Below, piece by piece: positions 32,982 to 40,394 of a stretch of DNA of 64,000 nucleotides. The notes beneath the pieces were generated by a model, which was not told the DNA's origin, searched no databases, and saw only the letters and a program-made list of their open reading frames with translations. The position numbers and the translations under genes are program-made. This DNA is from Streptosporangium subroseum. Its GTDB lineage: Bacteria; Actinomycetota; Actinomycetes; Streptosporangiales; Streptosporangiaceae. The stretch covers positions 186,001 to 250,000 of the forward strand of contig NZ_FZOD01000007.1 of NCBI RefSeq assembly GCF_900188345.1, written 5' to 3'. The first letter of the stretch is position 1, and the number at the start of each line of letters is the position of its first letter.

Positions 32982-34237
32982 GACGTCTCTCCGTCCTGGA
33001 CGAAACTGACGTTGATCTTGGACGCGTAGTCGAGCATCGTCTCCCTGGCGTCCTCCAGCGAGGTGCCGGTGGTGCCGAGGAAGCCGAGGATGCTGTTGCC
33101 CTCCGGCGGGCGCCGGATGACGTCGCCGGGCTTGGCCGTGACCTTGAGGAAGAAGACCCGCTCCGACTCGGCGACGTCGACCGGGACGTCGACCGAGGCG
33201 ATCCGGCCGGCGTCGCTGATCAGGCACATCGCGGTGACGTGGACGCCGGTCGGCCGGTAGTGGCGCACCCGCGGCGTGGAGCCGCGCGCCACGTCCATGA
33301 CGGCGCGGATCGGGTTGTGGGAGGCCGTGATCTGGGCGATGAGGTCCAGGCCGCCGCCGCCGGGCCGGATCGCGATCTCCAGCAGGTACGGCTCGCCCCG
33401 GTGGAAGCGGATCTCGGCGTGCATCACGCTGCGCCGCAGCCCCTGGGCGTGCGCGCCGGCCCTGACCACACGATGGACCGCGGCCACCTGCTCGGGGGTG
33501 AGCGAGGTCGGCGCGTGGTGCATGTCGTCGTCGAAGGTGCCGCCCTCGACGGTGATCCGGTCCACGATCGAACCGAGGTAGACCTCGCCGTCCCAGGCCA
33601 CGGCCTCGATGAGGAACTCCTCACCGTCGAGGAACGACTCCACCAGCAGGCCGTGCGGTCCGAGGTCGAGGCCGTGGGCCTCCATCGCGAACCACGACAT
33701 CTCCTCGATGCCGGAGAGTGCCTGCGGGAACAGCTCCTCCATCTCCTCCCTGTCGTCGATCTTGAAGACGAAGTTGCTCGCGGCGCCCAGGGTGGGCTTG
33801 AGAATGACGGGGTAGCCGAAGTCCGTGGCCGCTCCGAGCGCCTCCTCCAGGTCGGCGACGAAGCGGAAGTCCGGGTGCGGCGCGTTGTGCTCGCGGTGCG
33901 CCTCGCGCATCAGCAGCTTGTTGCGGCTGGTCCTGGCCGCCTCGGCGCCCACACCCGGCAGGCCGAGCGCCTCCGCGACGGCCGCGACCGTGGTCACGGC
34001 CGACTCGGAGAAGGTGATGATCCCGTCGAAGCGCTCCTCCTCGTGCCAGGACTTGGCCTCGGTGATGAGGTCGTCGATCTGCTGGGAGCCCACGACGCGG
34101 TAGCGGTCGGCGGGCCAGAAGTCGGGGGTGCCGATCCCGTTGAGCACGTAGAGCTCGGCGCCGAAGTCCTGGACCTGCTGGTAGCGGGACTGGTAGTAGG
34201 TGGCGTTCTGTCTGGCTTCCAGGGCGAGCAGTTTCAT
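32978..34237 (-). CDS. ATP-grasp ligase (first copy in cluster)
   Basis: A 419-residue ATP-grasp protein, similar in architecture to the second copy at 27340. An N-terminal pre-ATP-grasp domain with RYRVVGSQQIDD and GIITFSESAVTTVAAVAEALGLPG leads into YPVILKPTLGAASNFVFK (ATP-binding Lys and loop), LLVESFLDGEEFLIEAV, and the Mg-binding MHAEIRFHRGEPYLLEIAIRPGG. Expected chemistry is acyl-phosphate formation and amide (or hydrazide) bond formation between small molecules. ATGA overlaps on both sides couple it to the MetRS-like and DDAH-like genes. Confidence 0.88.
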   Translation of the reverse strand: MKLLALEARQNATYYQSRYQQVQDFGAELYVLNGIGTPDFWPADRYRVVGSQQIDDLITEAKSWHEEERFDGIITFSESAVTTVAAVAEALGLPGVGAEAARTSRNKLLMREAHREHNAPHPDFRFVADLEEALGAATDFGYPVILKPTLGAASNFVFKIDDREEMEELFPQALSGIEEMSWFAMEAHGLDLGPHGLLVESFLDGEEFLIEAVAWDGEVYLGSIVDRITVEGGTFDDDMHHAPTSLTPEQVAAVHRVVRAGAHAQGLRRSVMHAEIRFHRGEPYLLEIAIRPGGGGLDLIAQITASHNPIRAVMDVARGSTPRVRHYRPTGVHVTAMCLISDAGRIASVDVPVDVAESERVFFLKVTAKPGDVIRRPPEGNSILGFLGTTGTSLEDARETMLDYASKINVSFVQDGETS

Positions 34238-35787
34238 CGGGTGCTCCTGTCTGAGCGGACGCTCCCGGGCAGGCGCGGGAGGAGGAAGGCGTCGATGGTC
34301 TCGGCGCCGGTGTCGAGGGTGAGCTCGACGCCCCGCGCCTCGGCCTCGGCCGTGACGTCGATCAGGATGGGCGCGGCGCAGGCCAGGAAGGTGCGCACCT
34401 CCATCAGGAGGTCGCCGGGCTCCGCGCGCTCGGTGGTCAGCAGCCGGGCGAGCTGGGTGATGATGCCGTCCGCCGCCCTGGTGAGACTGAACGAGGTGAG
34501 GTCGTAGCAGGCCTGGAACCTCCGGGCGATCACCGCTGCCCGGCGACGGCCGGCGTCGGTGACCTTGAGCTCCTCTCCCGGGTCGGTGACGAGGGCCTCG
34601 ATGCGGTCGGCGAGGGCGTTCCACGGGTCGCGCAATCGCTGGGCCGTTACCTTGTCGAGCCCCTCCCTGGTGAAGTTGGCCCGCTGGTCCTCCGGGCAGG
34701 TGAGCGCGAGGTAGAACCGGACGAGGTCGCGCGGCACCTCGGCGACCAGGTCGGCGCCGCGGATCAGGTGGTTGCGGCTGGTGGAGAACTTCTCGTTCTC
34801 CAGCTCGTAGAACTCGTTGCAGACATTGGCGTCGGGGGTGAGGTAGCGGTCGCCGTGGGCGAGCAGCATGACCAGGTCGACCATGCCCCAGAAGTAGACG
34901 TTGTCGAATCCGTGGAAGTAGACCAGGCTGTTGCCGCTCTCGGCGCGCCAGGCCTGGTCGACGGGGCCTTCGGGCTCGCCGTCGGCCTTCCAGGTGCTGT
35001 AGATCGAGGCGGGCATCGCCTCGATCCAGGGGTAGAGGATCTGACCGGGGGTCTCGGCGAACGGGGCGTCGATGCCCCATCCGGGCGACGGCACCGTGAT
35101 CGGGATCTCGGGGAGCGGGCGGGCCAGGATCTCGCGGATGAGCTGCCTGCTGTGCTGCCTCCAGGTGTTCTCGCGGGCGGCGTAGTACGCGGTGAGCTCC
35201 TGCCGGTAGTTCTCGATGGGCAGGACCAGGACGGTGACCTCACGCGAGGTCACCGGGTCGGCGGGGTCGAGGACCGAGCGCGGGTCGCCGAGGTCGTCGA
35301 AGTGGTTGGGGTGGCCGCAGCCCTCGCAGGAGCCGCCGCAGCTCTCGGTCAGGCAGGCCGGGCACTCGCCCTTGACCAGGCCGTCGAACAGGTAGGTGCC
35401 GGCGTTCGCCGCGTACGGCATGCGCACCGTGCGGAGCTCGAAGCGGCCCTGCTCGTAGAGGGGGGTGACGAAGTCGAGCACGGCCTGCCGGTAGGCGTCG
35501 TCGATGGGCGGCATGGGGGCCAGGGAGATGCCCATGGCCTCGACCGACCGCTGGATGCGGGCGGTGGACGTCGCGCACAGCTCGGCGGGCGTCGTGCCGT
35601 GCTTGGCCGCGGTCGAGATCATGTAGGACTGGCTGTCGTCGGTGCAGGTCGCGTAGGTCACGGGGTGCCCGGCGGCCCGCAGGTAGCGGGCGTGGATGTC
35701 ACCGGCCAGGTAGGGGCCGGCCATGTGGCCGACGTGCAGGTCGCCGTTGGGGGTGGGGGTCGCGGCGATGACGATCGTCCCCGTCAT
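34234..35787 (-). CDS. Methionyl-tRNA-synthetase-like protein; half of a split hydrazine synthetase
   Basis: A 517-residue class I aaRS fold related to MetRS: TPTPNGDLHVGH at residues 10-21 (HIGH motif), a Cys-rich zinc knuckle (Cys142, 145, 150, 154, 157), and KFSTSR at 333-338 in the KMSKS position. A helical region follows but there is no long tRNA-binding C-terminal extension. In hydrazinoacetate biosynthesis (Spb40/Tri28/PyrN type) a MetRS-like domain is fused behind a cupin and activates the amino acid that is joined to N6-hydroxylysine before N-N bond formation. Here the cupin is the immediately preceding gene, overlapping by ATGA. ATG 35787 is preferred over an in-frame start 51 nt upstream because of this coupling and the conserved beginning. 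Confidence 0.88.
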   Translation of the reverse strand: MTGTIVIAATPTPNGDLHVGHMAGPYLAGDIHARYLRAAGHPVTYATCTDDSQSYMISTAAKHGTTPAELCATSTARIQRSVEAMGISLAPMPPIDDAYRQAVLDFVTPLYEQGRFELRTVRMPYAANAGTYLFDGLVKGECPACLTESCGGSCEGCGHPNHFDDLGDPRSVLDPADPVTSREVTVLVLPIENYRQELTAYYAARENTWRQHSRQLIREILARPLPEIPITVPSPGWGIDAPFAETPGQILYPWIEAMPASIYSTWKADGEPEGPVDQAWRAESGNSLVYFHGFDNVYFWGMVDLVMLLAHGDRYLTPDANVCNEFYELENEKFSTSRNHLIRGADLVAEVPRDLVRFYLALTCPEDQRANFTREGLDKVTAQRLRDPWNALADRIEALVTDPGEELKVTDAGRRRAAVIARRFQACYDLTSFSLTRAADGIITQLARLLTTERAEPGDLLMEVRTFLACAAPILIDVTAEAEARGVELTLDTGAETIDAFLLPRLPGSVRSDRSTR

Positions 35788-36149
35788 TTCTCCTCCAGGT
35801 GACGGGCCTCGAACGTGCGGGTCATGTCCTGGTCCCACCAGATGCCGTACATCTCGAAGTCGGCGGTGCCGTCGTTGACGACCTGGTGGTCGGTGCCGGG
35901 CGGGAAGTAGGCGACGTCCCCGGCGACGAAGGGGGCGCGCTCGCCCTCGCTCTCCAGGGCCGCCTCACCGGAGACCGCGATGAAGATCTCGTACTCGTGG
36001 TGGGAGTGCCGGGTCGAGACGGTGCCGGGCCGGATGACGCACCAGGCCCCCTCGAACGGGGCGTTCAGCGTTTCCCAGGGCAGCAGCCGCTTGGCGAGCA
36101 GGCCGTTGTCGGGGCGGAGTTGGGCAGGGTCATAGGAACGGAGGTCCAC
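35784..36149 (-). CDS. Metal-binding cupin; half of a split hydrazine synthetase
   Basis: A 121-residue single-domain cupin. Motif 1 is RHSHHEYEIFIAVSGEA (His48, His50, His51, Glu52/54) and motif 2 is FPPGTDHQVVN (His88), giving a complete metal site. Cupins of this kind catalyse the N-N bond-forming rearrangement in fused cupin-MetRS hydrazine synthetases, where zinc is used. It lies between the N-hydroxylase and the MetRS-like gene, in the same order as the fused domains. GTG at 36149 is preceded by GAGGAG; the gap to the hydroxylase stop is 33 nt. Confidence 0.85.
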   Translation of the reverse strand: MDLRSYDPAQLRPDNGLLAKRLLPWETLNAPFEGAWCVIRPGTVSTRHSHHEYEIFIAVSGEAALESEGERAPFVAGDVAYFPPGTDHQVVNDGTADFEMYGIWWDQDMTRTFEARHLEEK

Positions 36150-36182
36150 GGGGAGTCTCCTCAGAGGGTTTTGGTGTGGGGA

Positions 36183-37481
36183 TCAGGAGGCGATGGGCAG
36201 GGCGAACGGCAGCAGCAGTTCGGCGGTGGCGCGGGTCTCCTGGATGTCGCCGACGATCTCTTCCGCCCGGTTGGCCAGGGCGCTGAGCAGGGAGTCGGCG
36301 ATGCCGTGCGTGTCCTCGTTGACGCCCTGCAGGTAGCAGGAGGCGCTCGAACCCTCGGGGAGGGCCAGCTTGTAGAAACGGTCGACCGCGATCTCGTCCA
36401 TGCCGGCCTTGGTGGCCAGGTCCCGGACCAGCGAGGGCATCCGGCGGTCGAAGCCGGTGCCGAGCAGCAGGACGTCGCAGGGCAGTTCCCGGCGGCGGCC
36501 GCTCTTCCTGTCGGAGAGGGTGAGGATGATCTCGTCGTTCTCGATCCTGGCCTCGGGAACCTCGGTCATCGTGATCATCCGGATTCTTTCCTGCCCGGTG
36601 AGACGCTCGAGATAGATCTGCCGGTAGAGGTTCTCGAGCAGGCCCGGGGACAGGCCGGCGTAGTTGGTGCGGTGCATCTCGCCGAGAAGCTGGCGGCGTG
36701 CATCGGGGCGCGATCCGTAGAACTCGTCGATGAAGGAGGCGTAGAAGAGCTCGTTGGTGAACTTGCTGCTCTCGTAGCCGTTGAGGCCGATGGAGCGCAT
36801 GACCATCGTGCACTGGGCGTTGGGCATGTTCTGGTGGGTGGCCCACAGCATCTCGGCCGCGCTCTGCGCGCCGCCGATCACCGCGACCCGGTGGGGGGCG
36901 TCGTGGTCGATCCCCGCGATTTTCCGGCTGTACTCGGTGCTGTGGATGATCCGCTCCCTCGGGAGCGTGTCGAACACCTCGGGGATGTGCGGGTCACGGC
37001 CCGCGCCGACCACCAGGGTGCGGCAGGTGATGGTCGAGCCGTCGCCGAGCCGGACGACCCACCGCTCGACCTCGCCGTCGTCGGACAGGACGGGCTCGAT
37101 CGCCACGCAGCGCCGGCCGTACTCGATGCGCACCTGGGCCAGCGAGTTCGCCACCCAGAGTAGGTAGTCCGAGATCTCCATTCGGTAAGGGGTGAAACTA
37201 CCCAGGTTGACAAATTCGTTGAGCCTTCCCACGGAGTGCAGGTAGTTCACGAAGGAGAACCTGCTCTGCGGGTTTCTCAGGGTGACCAGGTCCTTGAGAA
37301 AGGAGACCTGGCTCTGTGTCCAGGGCAGCAGCATTCCGCGCTGCCAGACCACATCCTCGTGCTGTTCGATGATCAGCGTTCTGGTTGCCAGTTCGGGGGA
37401 GAGCTCTTCGAGGGCGACGGCGAGGGCGAGGTTGGACGGCCCTGCGCCGAGTGCGAGCAACTCGACTTCTTGGTGCATCAC
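36183..37481 (-). CDS. Lysine/ornithine N-monooxygenase (amine N-hydroxylase)
   Basis: A 432-residue flavin N-hydroxylating monooxygenase of the IucD/PvdA/SidA family. It has an FAD motif, LGAGPSNLALAVALEE (about residues 11-26), the substrate segment FLKDLVTLRNPQSRFSFVNYL, an NADPH motif VIGGAQSAAEML, and the C-terminal LLGTGFDRRMP. The family makes N6-hydroxylysine or N5-hydroxyornithine, usually for siderophores, but no siderophore synthetase or hydroxamate acyltransferase is present. Downstream cupin and MetRS-like genes fit the hydrazine pathway, in which N6-hydroxylysine is the substrate. The start is GTG 37481 (GGAAGG 8 nt upstream) or ATG 37478. It is the first enzyme gene of the operon. 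Confidence 0.9.
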   Translation of the reverse strand: MMHQEVELLALGAGPSNLALAVALEELSPELATRTLIIEQHEDVVWQRGMLLPWTQSQVSFLKDLVTLRNPQSRFSFVNYLHSVGRLNEFVNLGSFTPYRMEISDYLLWVANSLAQVRIEYGRRCVAIEPVLSDDGEVERWVVRLGDGSTITCRTLVVGAGRDPHIPEVFDTLPRERIIHSTEYSRKIAGIDHDAPHRVAVIGGAQSAAEMLWATHQNMPNAQCTMVMRSIGLNGYESSKFTNELFYASFIDEFYGSRPDARRQLLGEMHRTNYAGLSPGLLENLYRQIYLERLTGQERIRMITMTEVPEARIENDEIILTLSDRKSGRRRELPCDVLLLGTGFDRRMPSLVRDLATKAGMDEIAVDRFYKLALPEGSSASCYLQGVNEDTHGIADSLLSALANRAEEIVGDIQETRATAELLLPFALPIAS

Positions 37482-37547
37482 GGTGGTCGCCTTCCGGACG
37501 ACTTCTCGGGCGCTGTGCCCGTAGCGGATGGGTCTCTCCTGCTCAGA

Positions 37548-37727
37548 TCACTGCCAGCCGGCGCCCGCGGTCAGCGCGGAGGCCGGCATGGCCATCGGGG
37601 CGGGGGTGCCACCGGTCATCTCGCCGGCCATGGCGGCGGCCGCCGTGGCGGTGACGGTGATGGCGGTGATGGCGGCGAGCGAGAGGGCGCCGAGTGCGGT
37701 GGCGACTGAGCGGCTCATGGCGTTCAT
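37548..37727 (-). CDS. Small exported peptide (59 aa) ending in Trp-Gln
   Basis: The 59-residue product has a signal-like segment (SLAAITAITVTATAAAA) with a probable cleavage site after AMA, leaving a mature peptide of about 25 residues that begins GEMTGG and ends TAGAGWQ. A good AAAGGAAG ribosome-binding site precedes the ATG at 37727. It is 66 nt upstream of the N-hydroxylase on the same strand and so may lead the operon. It may be a signalling peptide, a secreted accessory, or a substrate of the ATP-grasp enzymes. Compare the similarly sized peptide at 22373, also with a Trp next to the C-terminus. Confidence 0.55.
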   Translation of the reverse strand: MNAMSRSVATALGALSLAAITAITVTATAAAAMAGEMTGGTPAPMAMPASALTAGAGWQ

Positions 37728-37876
37728 CGTTTCTTCCTTTCGATCGGAGCTTTTCGGCACCCTTTTCGCTTTTCGCGGGATGAATATGCCCGTTTAGTTT
37801 TTCCGGACATTTCCCGTTTTGTTCTGCCACTTCGATTCTTGGTCAATGTCTCGGGGTCCGGAAGACCTCCGGGCTG

Positions 37877-38245
37877 TCAGCGCGCTGCAATGGCAGGACG
37901 CTGACAGGCCTCCCCGTCGGACGCTTCGAGTTGGGTGAGCGCAAGGGTGAGATCCGTGCCGCAGTCCGTCAGTGACCAGCCGCCGAGCTCGGGCGCCGTG
38001 CCGAGAAGGCGCAGGAACAGCCGGATCGCCACGCTCTCGGCGGCGTCGAGGGTGGACTGGCGGAGAAAGAGGCCGAAGTCGACGCCGACGGGGCTCGCCT
38101 CGCTGTAAACGTGTTCGAGTTGGTCCTGGGGCCTCGCCAGCGCCATGAGCAGGCGCCGGAGTTCGGGGGCGGGCATCCGCCCCTCGGGCGGGACCAGGCG
38201 GCCTTCGATCTCGGGGGCGCGCAGTCGCGCGTTGATGAGGTACAT
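37877..38245 (-). CDS. Hypothetical protein, 122 aa
   Basis: I do not recognise a named family. The product begins MYLINARLRAPEIEGRLVPPEG and contains QLEHVYSEASPVGVDFGLFL and a helical ESVAIRLFLRLLG stretch, then LGGWSLTDCG. It appears soluble and compact. Similar small proteins occur next to regulators in actinobacterial secondary-metabolite clusters, but I cannot document that here. It lies upstream of the small peptide on the same strand with a 149-nt A+T-rich gap, and is divergent from the TrmB/LuxR-type regulator. The start is chosen at the ATG nearest the conserved N-terminus; the ribosome-binding site is weak (CAGGG). Confidence 0.55.
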   Translation of the reverse strand: MYLINARLRAPEIEGRLVPPEGRMPAPELRRLLMALARPQDQLEHVYSEASPVGVDFGLFLRQSTLDAAESVAIRLFLRLLGTAPELGGWSLTDCGTDLTLALTQLEASDGEACQRPAIAAR

Positions 38246-38304
38246 AAATCGACCCTGGTCGGCGCACGGCGGATAGAACAGGGATCGTCCCTGGCATACC
38301 GCTG

Positions 38305-38324
38305 CCTGGCAGGAACCTGACAGG
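38305..38324. promoter_or_regulatory. CCTGRCAGG direct repeat between divergent genes
   Basis: CCTGGCAGG at 38305-38313 and CCTGACAGG at 38316-38324, each a near-palindrome, repeated with an 11-bp period. They lie in the 260-nt gap between the hypothetical gene and the TrmB/LuxR-type regulator. SARP and related activators bind direct repeats spaced by 11 bp, so this is a plausible activator site. The same CCTGTCAGG core is seen at 22268-22276 and 10792-10800. Confidence 0.4.
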
Positions 38325-38506
38325 GGGCCGGAGACCGGCCGGCAAGCTGGCAGCCCCCTGCCACCAACGCTGTCACCAGCGGGTTTGGCGCCCGGGCGAT
38401 CGCGTAACCCCGTCATCACTCCGCCGGGTTAGCGTCAGGCCGCGACCATCGCGGGTCCGGCCCACGGTCGCGTCGGTCATGCTCGTACCGTGGAGGGGTC
38501 GTGCTC

Positions 38507-39496
38507 ATGCTGCTTGGCATCGGGTCCACCGAGGAAACCGTCTACCGAACCATCCTGGAGAACCCTTCCTATGGGGTGACGGAGCTGAGCCTGGAGCTGG
38601 GGTGGCCGGTCCACCAGATCCGCAGCACCCTGGACGAACTGGCCAGGCTGTCGCTCCTGCGCCCCTCATGGGAGGAGCCGGACGTGCTGCGCCTGGTCCG
38701 TCCCGAGGTGGGGCTGGCCGCGCTGCTGGCCCGCGAGGAGGCCGCGCTGCTGGCCAGGCAGCAGGAGATCGAGCGCAGCCGGACGACCGTCGCCCAGATG
38801 ATCGCGACCTACGCGGACCAGAACCCGGCGCGGCCCAGCGAGGATTCCGAGACGCTCGTCGGCATCGACATGATCCGTAGCAGGATCGAGGAGCTGACGG
38901 CCGATTGCCGGCAGGAGCTGCTCGGATTCGAGGCGCAGGGCGCCCAGACCTCCGACAACATCGAGGCGAGCCGCCCCCTGGACGAGGCACTGCTGCGGCG
39001 CGGCGTCGCGATCCGCACCATCTACCTCGACAGTGTCCGCAACGACCAGCCGACCACCGGGTACGCCCTCTGGCTCACCGAGCACGGTGGCCAGGTGCGC
39101 ACGGCCCCCAGCCTCCCGCTCCGAATGGTCATCTTCGACCGGAGGACGGCCCTGCTGCCGATGGACCCCGAGGACAGCAGCGCCGGGGCGGTCCTGCTGC
39201 GCGGCGCGGGCACCGTCGCCGCCCTGGTCGCCCTGTTCGAGAAGACCTGGGAGACCGCCAATCCCCTCGGTGAGGAACACCGGCGCGACGAGAGGGGTCT
39301 CAGCAACCAGGAGCGCGAGATCCTCCGCCTGCTCTCGATAGGACTGACCGACGACGCCGTGGCCCGCAGGCTCGACGTCTCGGTGCGCACCCTGCGGCGC
39401 GTCACCGCCGCCCTGATGGAGCGGCTCGACGCCCGGAGCCGGTTCCAGGCCGGATACCTCGCGGCCGCCCGGGGATGGCTGCCGACCTGCCCGTGA
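38507..39496 (+). CDS. TrmB-HTH/LuxR-type transcriptional regulator
   Basis: A 329-residue regulator with two DNA-binding-like regions. The N-terminal winged helix of TrmB type covers about residues 1-60 (ETVYRTILENPSYGVTELS, IRSTLDELARLSLL). A coiled-coil/PLD-like middle follows, with RRGVAIRTIYLDSVRN. The C-terminal LuxR-type helix-turn-helix (about 265-320) reads LSNQEREILRLLSIGLTDDAVARRLDVSVRTLRR. ATG 38507 is favoured since GGAGGGG lies 8 nt upstream; a GTG at 38501 is too close. It is divergent from the peptide and hydroxylase operon, and proteins of this class usually control nearby secondary metabolism. Confidence 0.82.
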   Translation: MLLGIGSTEETVYRTILENPSYGVTELSLELGWPVHQIRSTLDELARLSLLRPSWEEPDVLRLVRPEVGLAALLAREEAALLARQQEIERSRTTVAQMIATYADQNPARPSEDSETLVGIDMIRSRIEELTADCRQELLGFEAQGAQTSDNIEASRPLDEALLRRGVAIRTIYLDSVRNDQPTTGYALWLTEHGGQVRTAPSLPLRMVIFDRRTALLPMDPEDSSAGAVLLRGAGTVAALVALFEKTWETANPLGEEHRRDERGLSNQEREILRLLSIGLTDDAVARRLDVSVRTLRRVTAALMERLDARSRFQAGYLAAARGWLPTCP

Positions 39497-39571
39497 CGGC
39501 GTCCGAACGGCGCCCCACCCTCCGTCCGAGCCGGTCCCCCACCGAGGAGCCGAGCCGGTCCCCGCCGAGGA

Positions 39572-40087
39572 TCAGGGTTCGTAGGCGCGCAGGCGGGGCC
39601 ACCAGCCCGGTACGGCCGCGCGGTAGCGCTCGTACTCCGCACCGAACCTGCGGCTCAGGGTCGGCTCCTCGTACCAGCGGACGAACGCGACGACCGGCAC
39701 CGCCGTGACGACGCCGTACAGCAGCAGGACCGGCCGGCCGAGAAGCAGTGCCTGTCCGACGATGGTCGCGAAGATCGCCACGTACATCGGATTGCGGACA
39801 TATCTATAAATTCCACCGATGACCAGGTGTTCCGTCGGTGCGATCGGGGCGGGAGTTCCCAGCCCTTCGATCACGAACCGGACGAACGCCCGGACCAGCA
39901 CCACGATGCCGCCGACGATGAGGGCCACCCCGACGAGGCGCGACGACACCGCGACCCAGGACGGCACGGCCGCGGGCGGGTCTCCCACCTCCCAGCGAGT
40001 GATCCACCAGGGCAGCAGCCCGACCACGGCACCCGGCGCCAGTGCGAAGAAAATCGTGGTTCCGATGGCCGCAGGTGTCCTTCGCAT
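39572..40087 (-). CDS. Isoprenylcysteine carboxyl methyltransferase-like membrane protein
   Basis: A 171-residue integral membrane methyltransferase of the ICMT/PEMT family. Four hydrophobic segments are followed by the diagnostic IYRYVRNPMYVAIF, EEPTLSRRFGAEYERY and PGWWPR motifs, which bind S-adenosylmethionine at the membrane. The substrate is unknown; bacterial members methylate small lipids or thiols. ATG 40087 is chosen at the start of the conserved region. The gene is convergent with the TrmB/LuxR regulator and divergent from the Pls/PosA gene. Confidence 0.8.
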   Translation of the reverse strand: MRRTPAAIGTTIFFALAPGAVVGLLPWWITRWEVGDPPAAVPSWVAVSSRLVGVALIVGGIVVLVRAFVRFVIEGLGTPAPIAPTEHLVIGGIYRYVRNPMYVAIFATIVGQALLLGRPVLLLYGVVTAVPVVAFVRWYEEPTLSRRFGAEYERYRAAVPGWWPRLRAYEP

Positions 40088-40394
40088 CGCGTCACGCCCC
40101 CCGTCCGACCGCGACGACGGCCGTCGGCCGTTCACAACCGTCGCCGCCCCAATAAATTCACTACTTGTTGAGTTTAAGCTGGGGTCATCATAGCGTCAAC
40201 GGCCGGTCATCTTCACCACGAGCCCCCGAATCGGGGTACGCCTATGACCAGCCATGACACGAAAACCCCATGTGGGACGGAATAGTAGTGATCGCACGAT
40301 CGTTGGATTACGGAGTCAATGAGTGGCGTCATATGGAGTCGCGCGCCGCGCGCGTAATCTGGCGCAAGTCACGGTCGTGCGACTGGGAGATACC

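Noticed and set aside
34234..35787. Housekeeping methionyl-tRNA synthetase
   Set aside because: Embedded between a cupin and an ATP-grasp gene with start/stop overlaps, and shorter than usual at the C-terminus; a biosynthetic paralogue is more likely.
36183..37481. Siderophore (hydroxamate) biosynthesis as the role of the N-hydroxylase
   Set aside because: No hydroxamate acyltransferase, NIS synthetase, NRPS or iron uptake genes in the operon.
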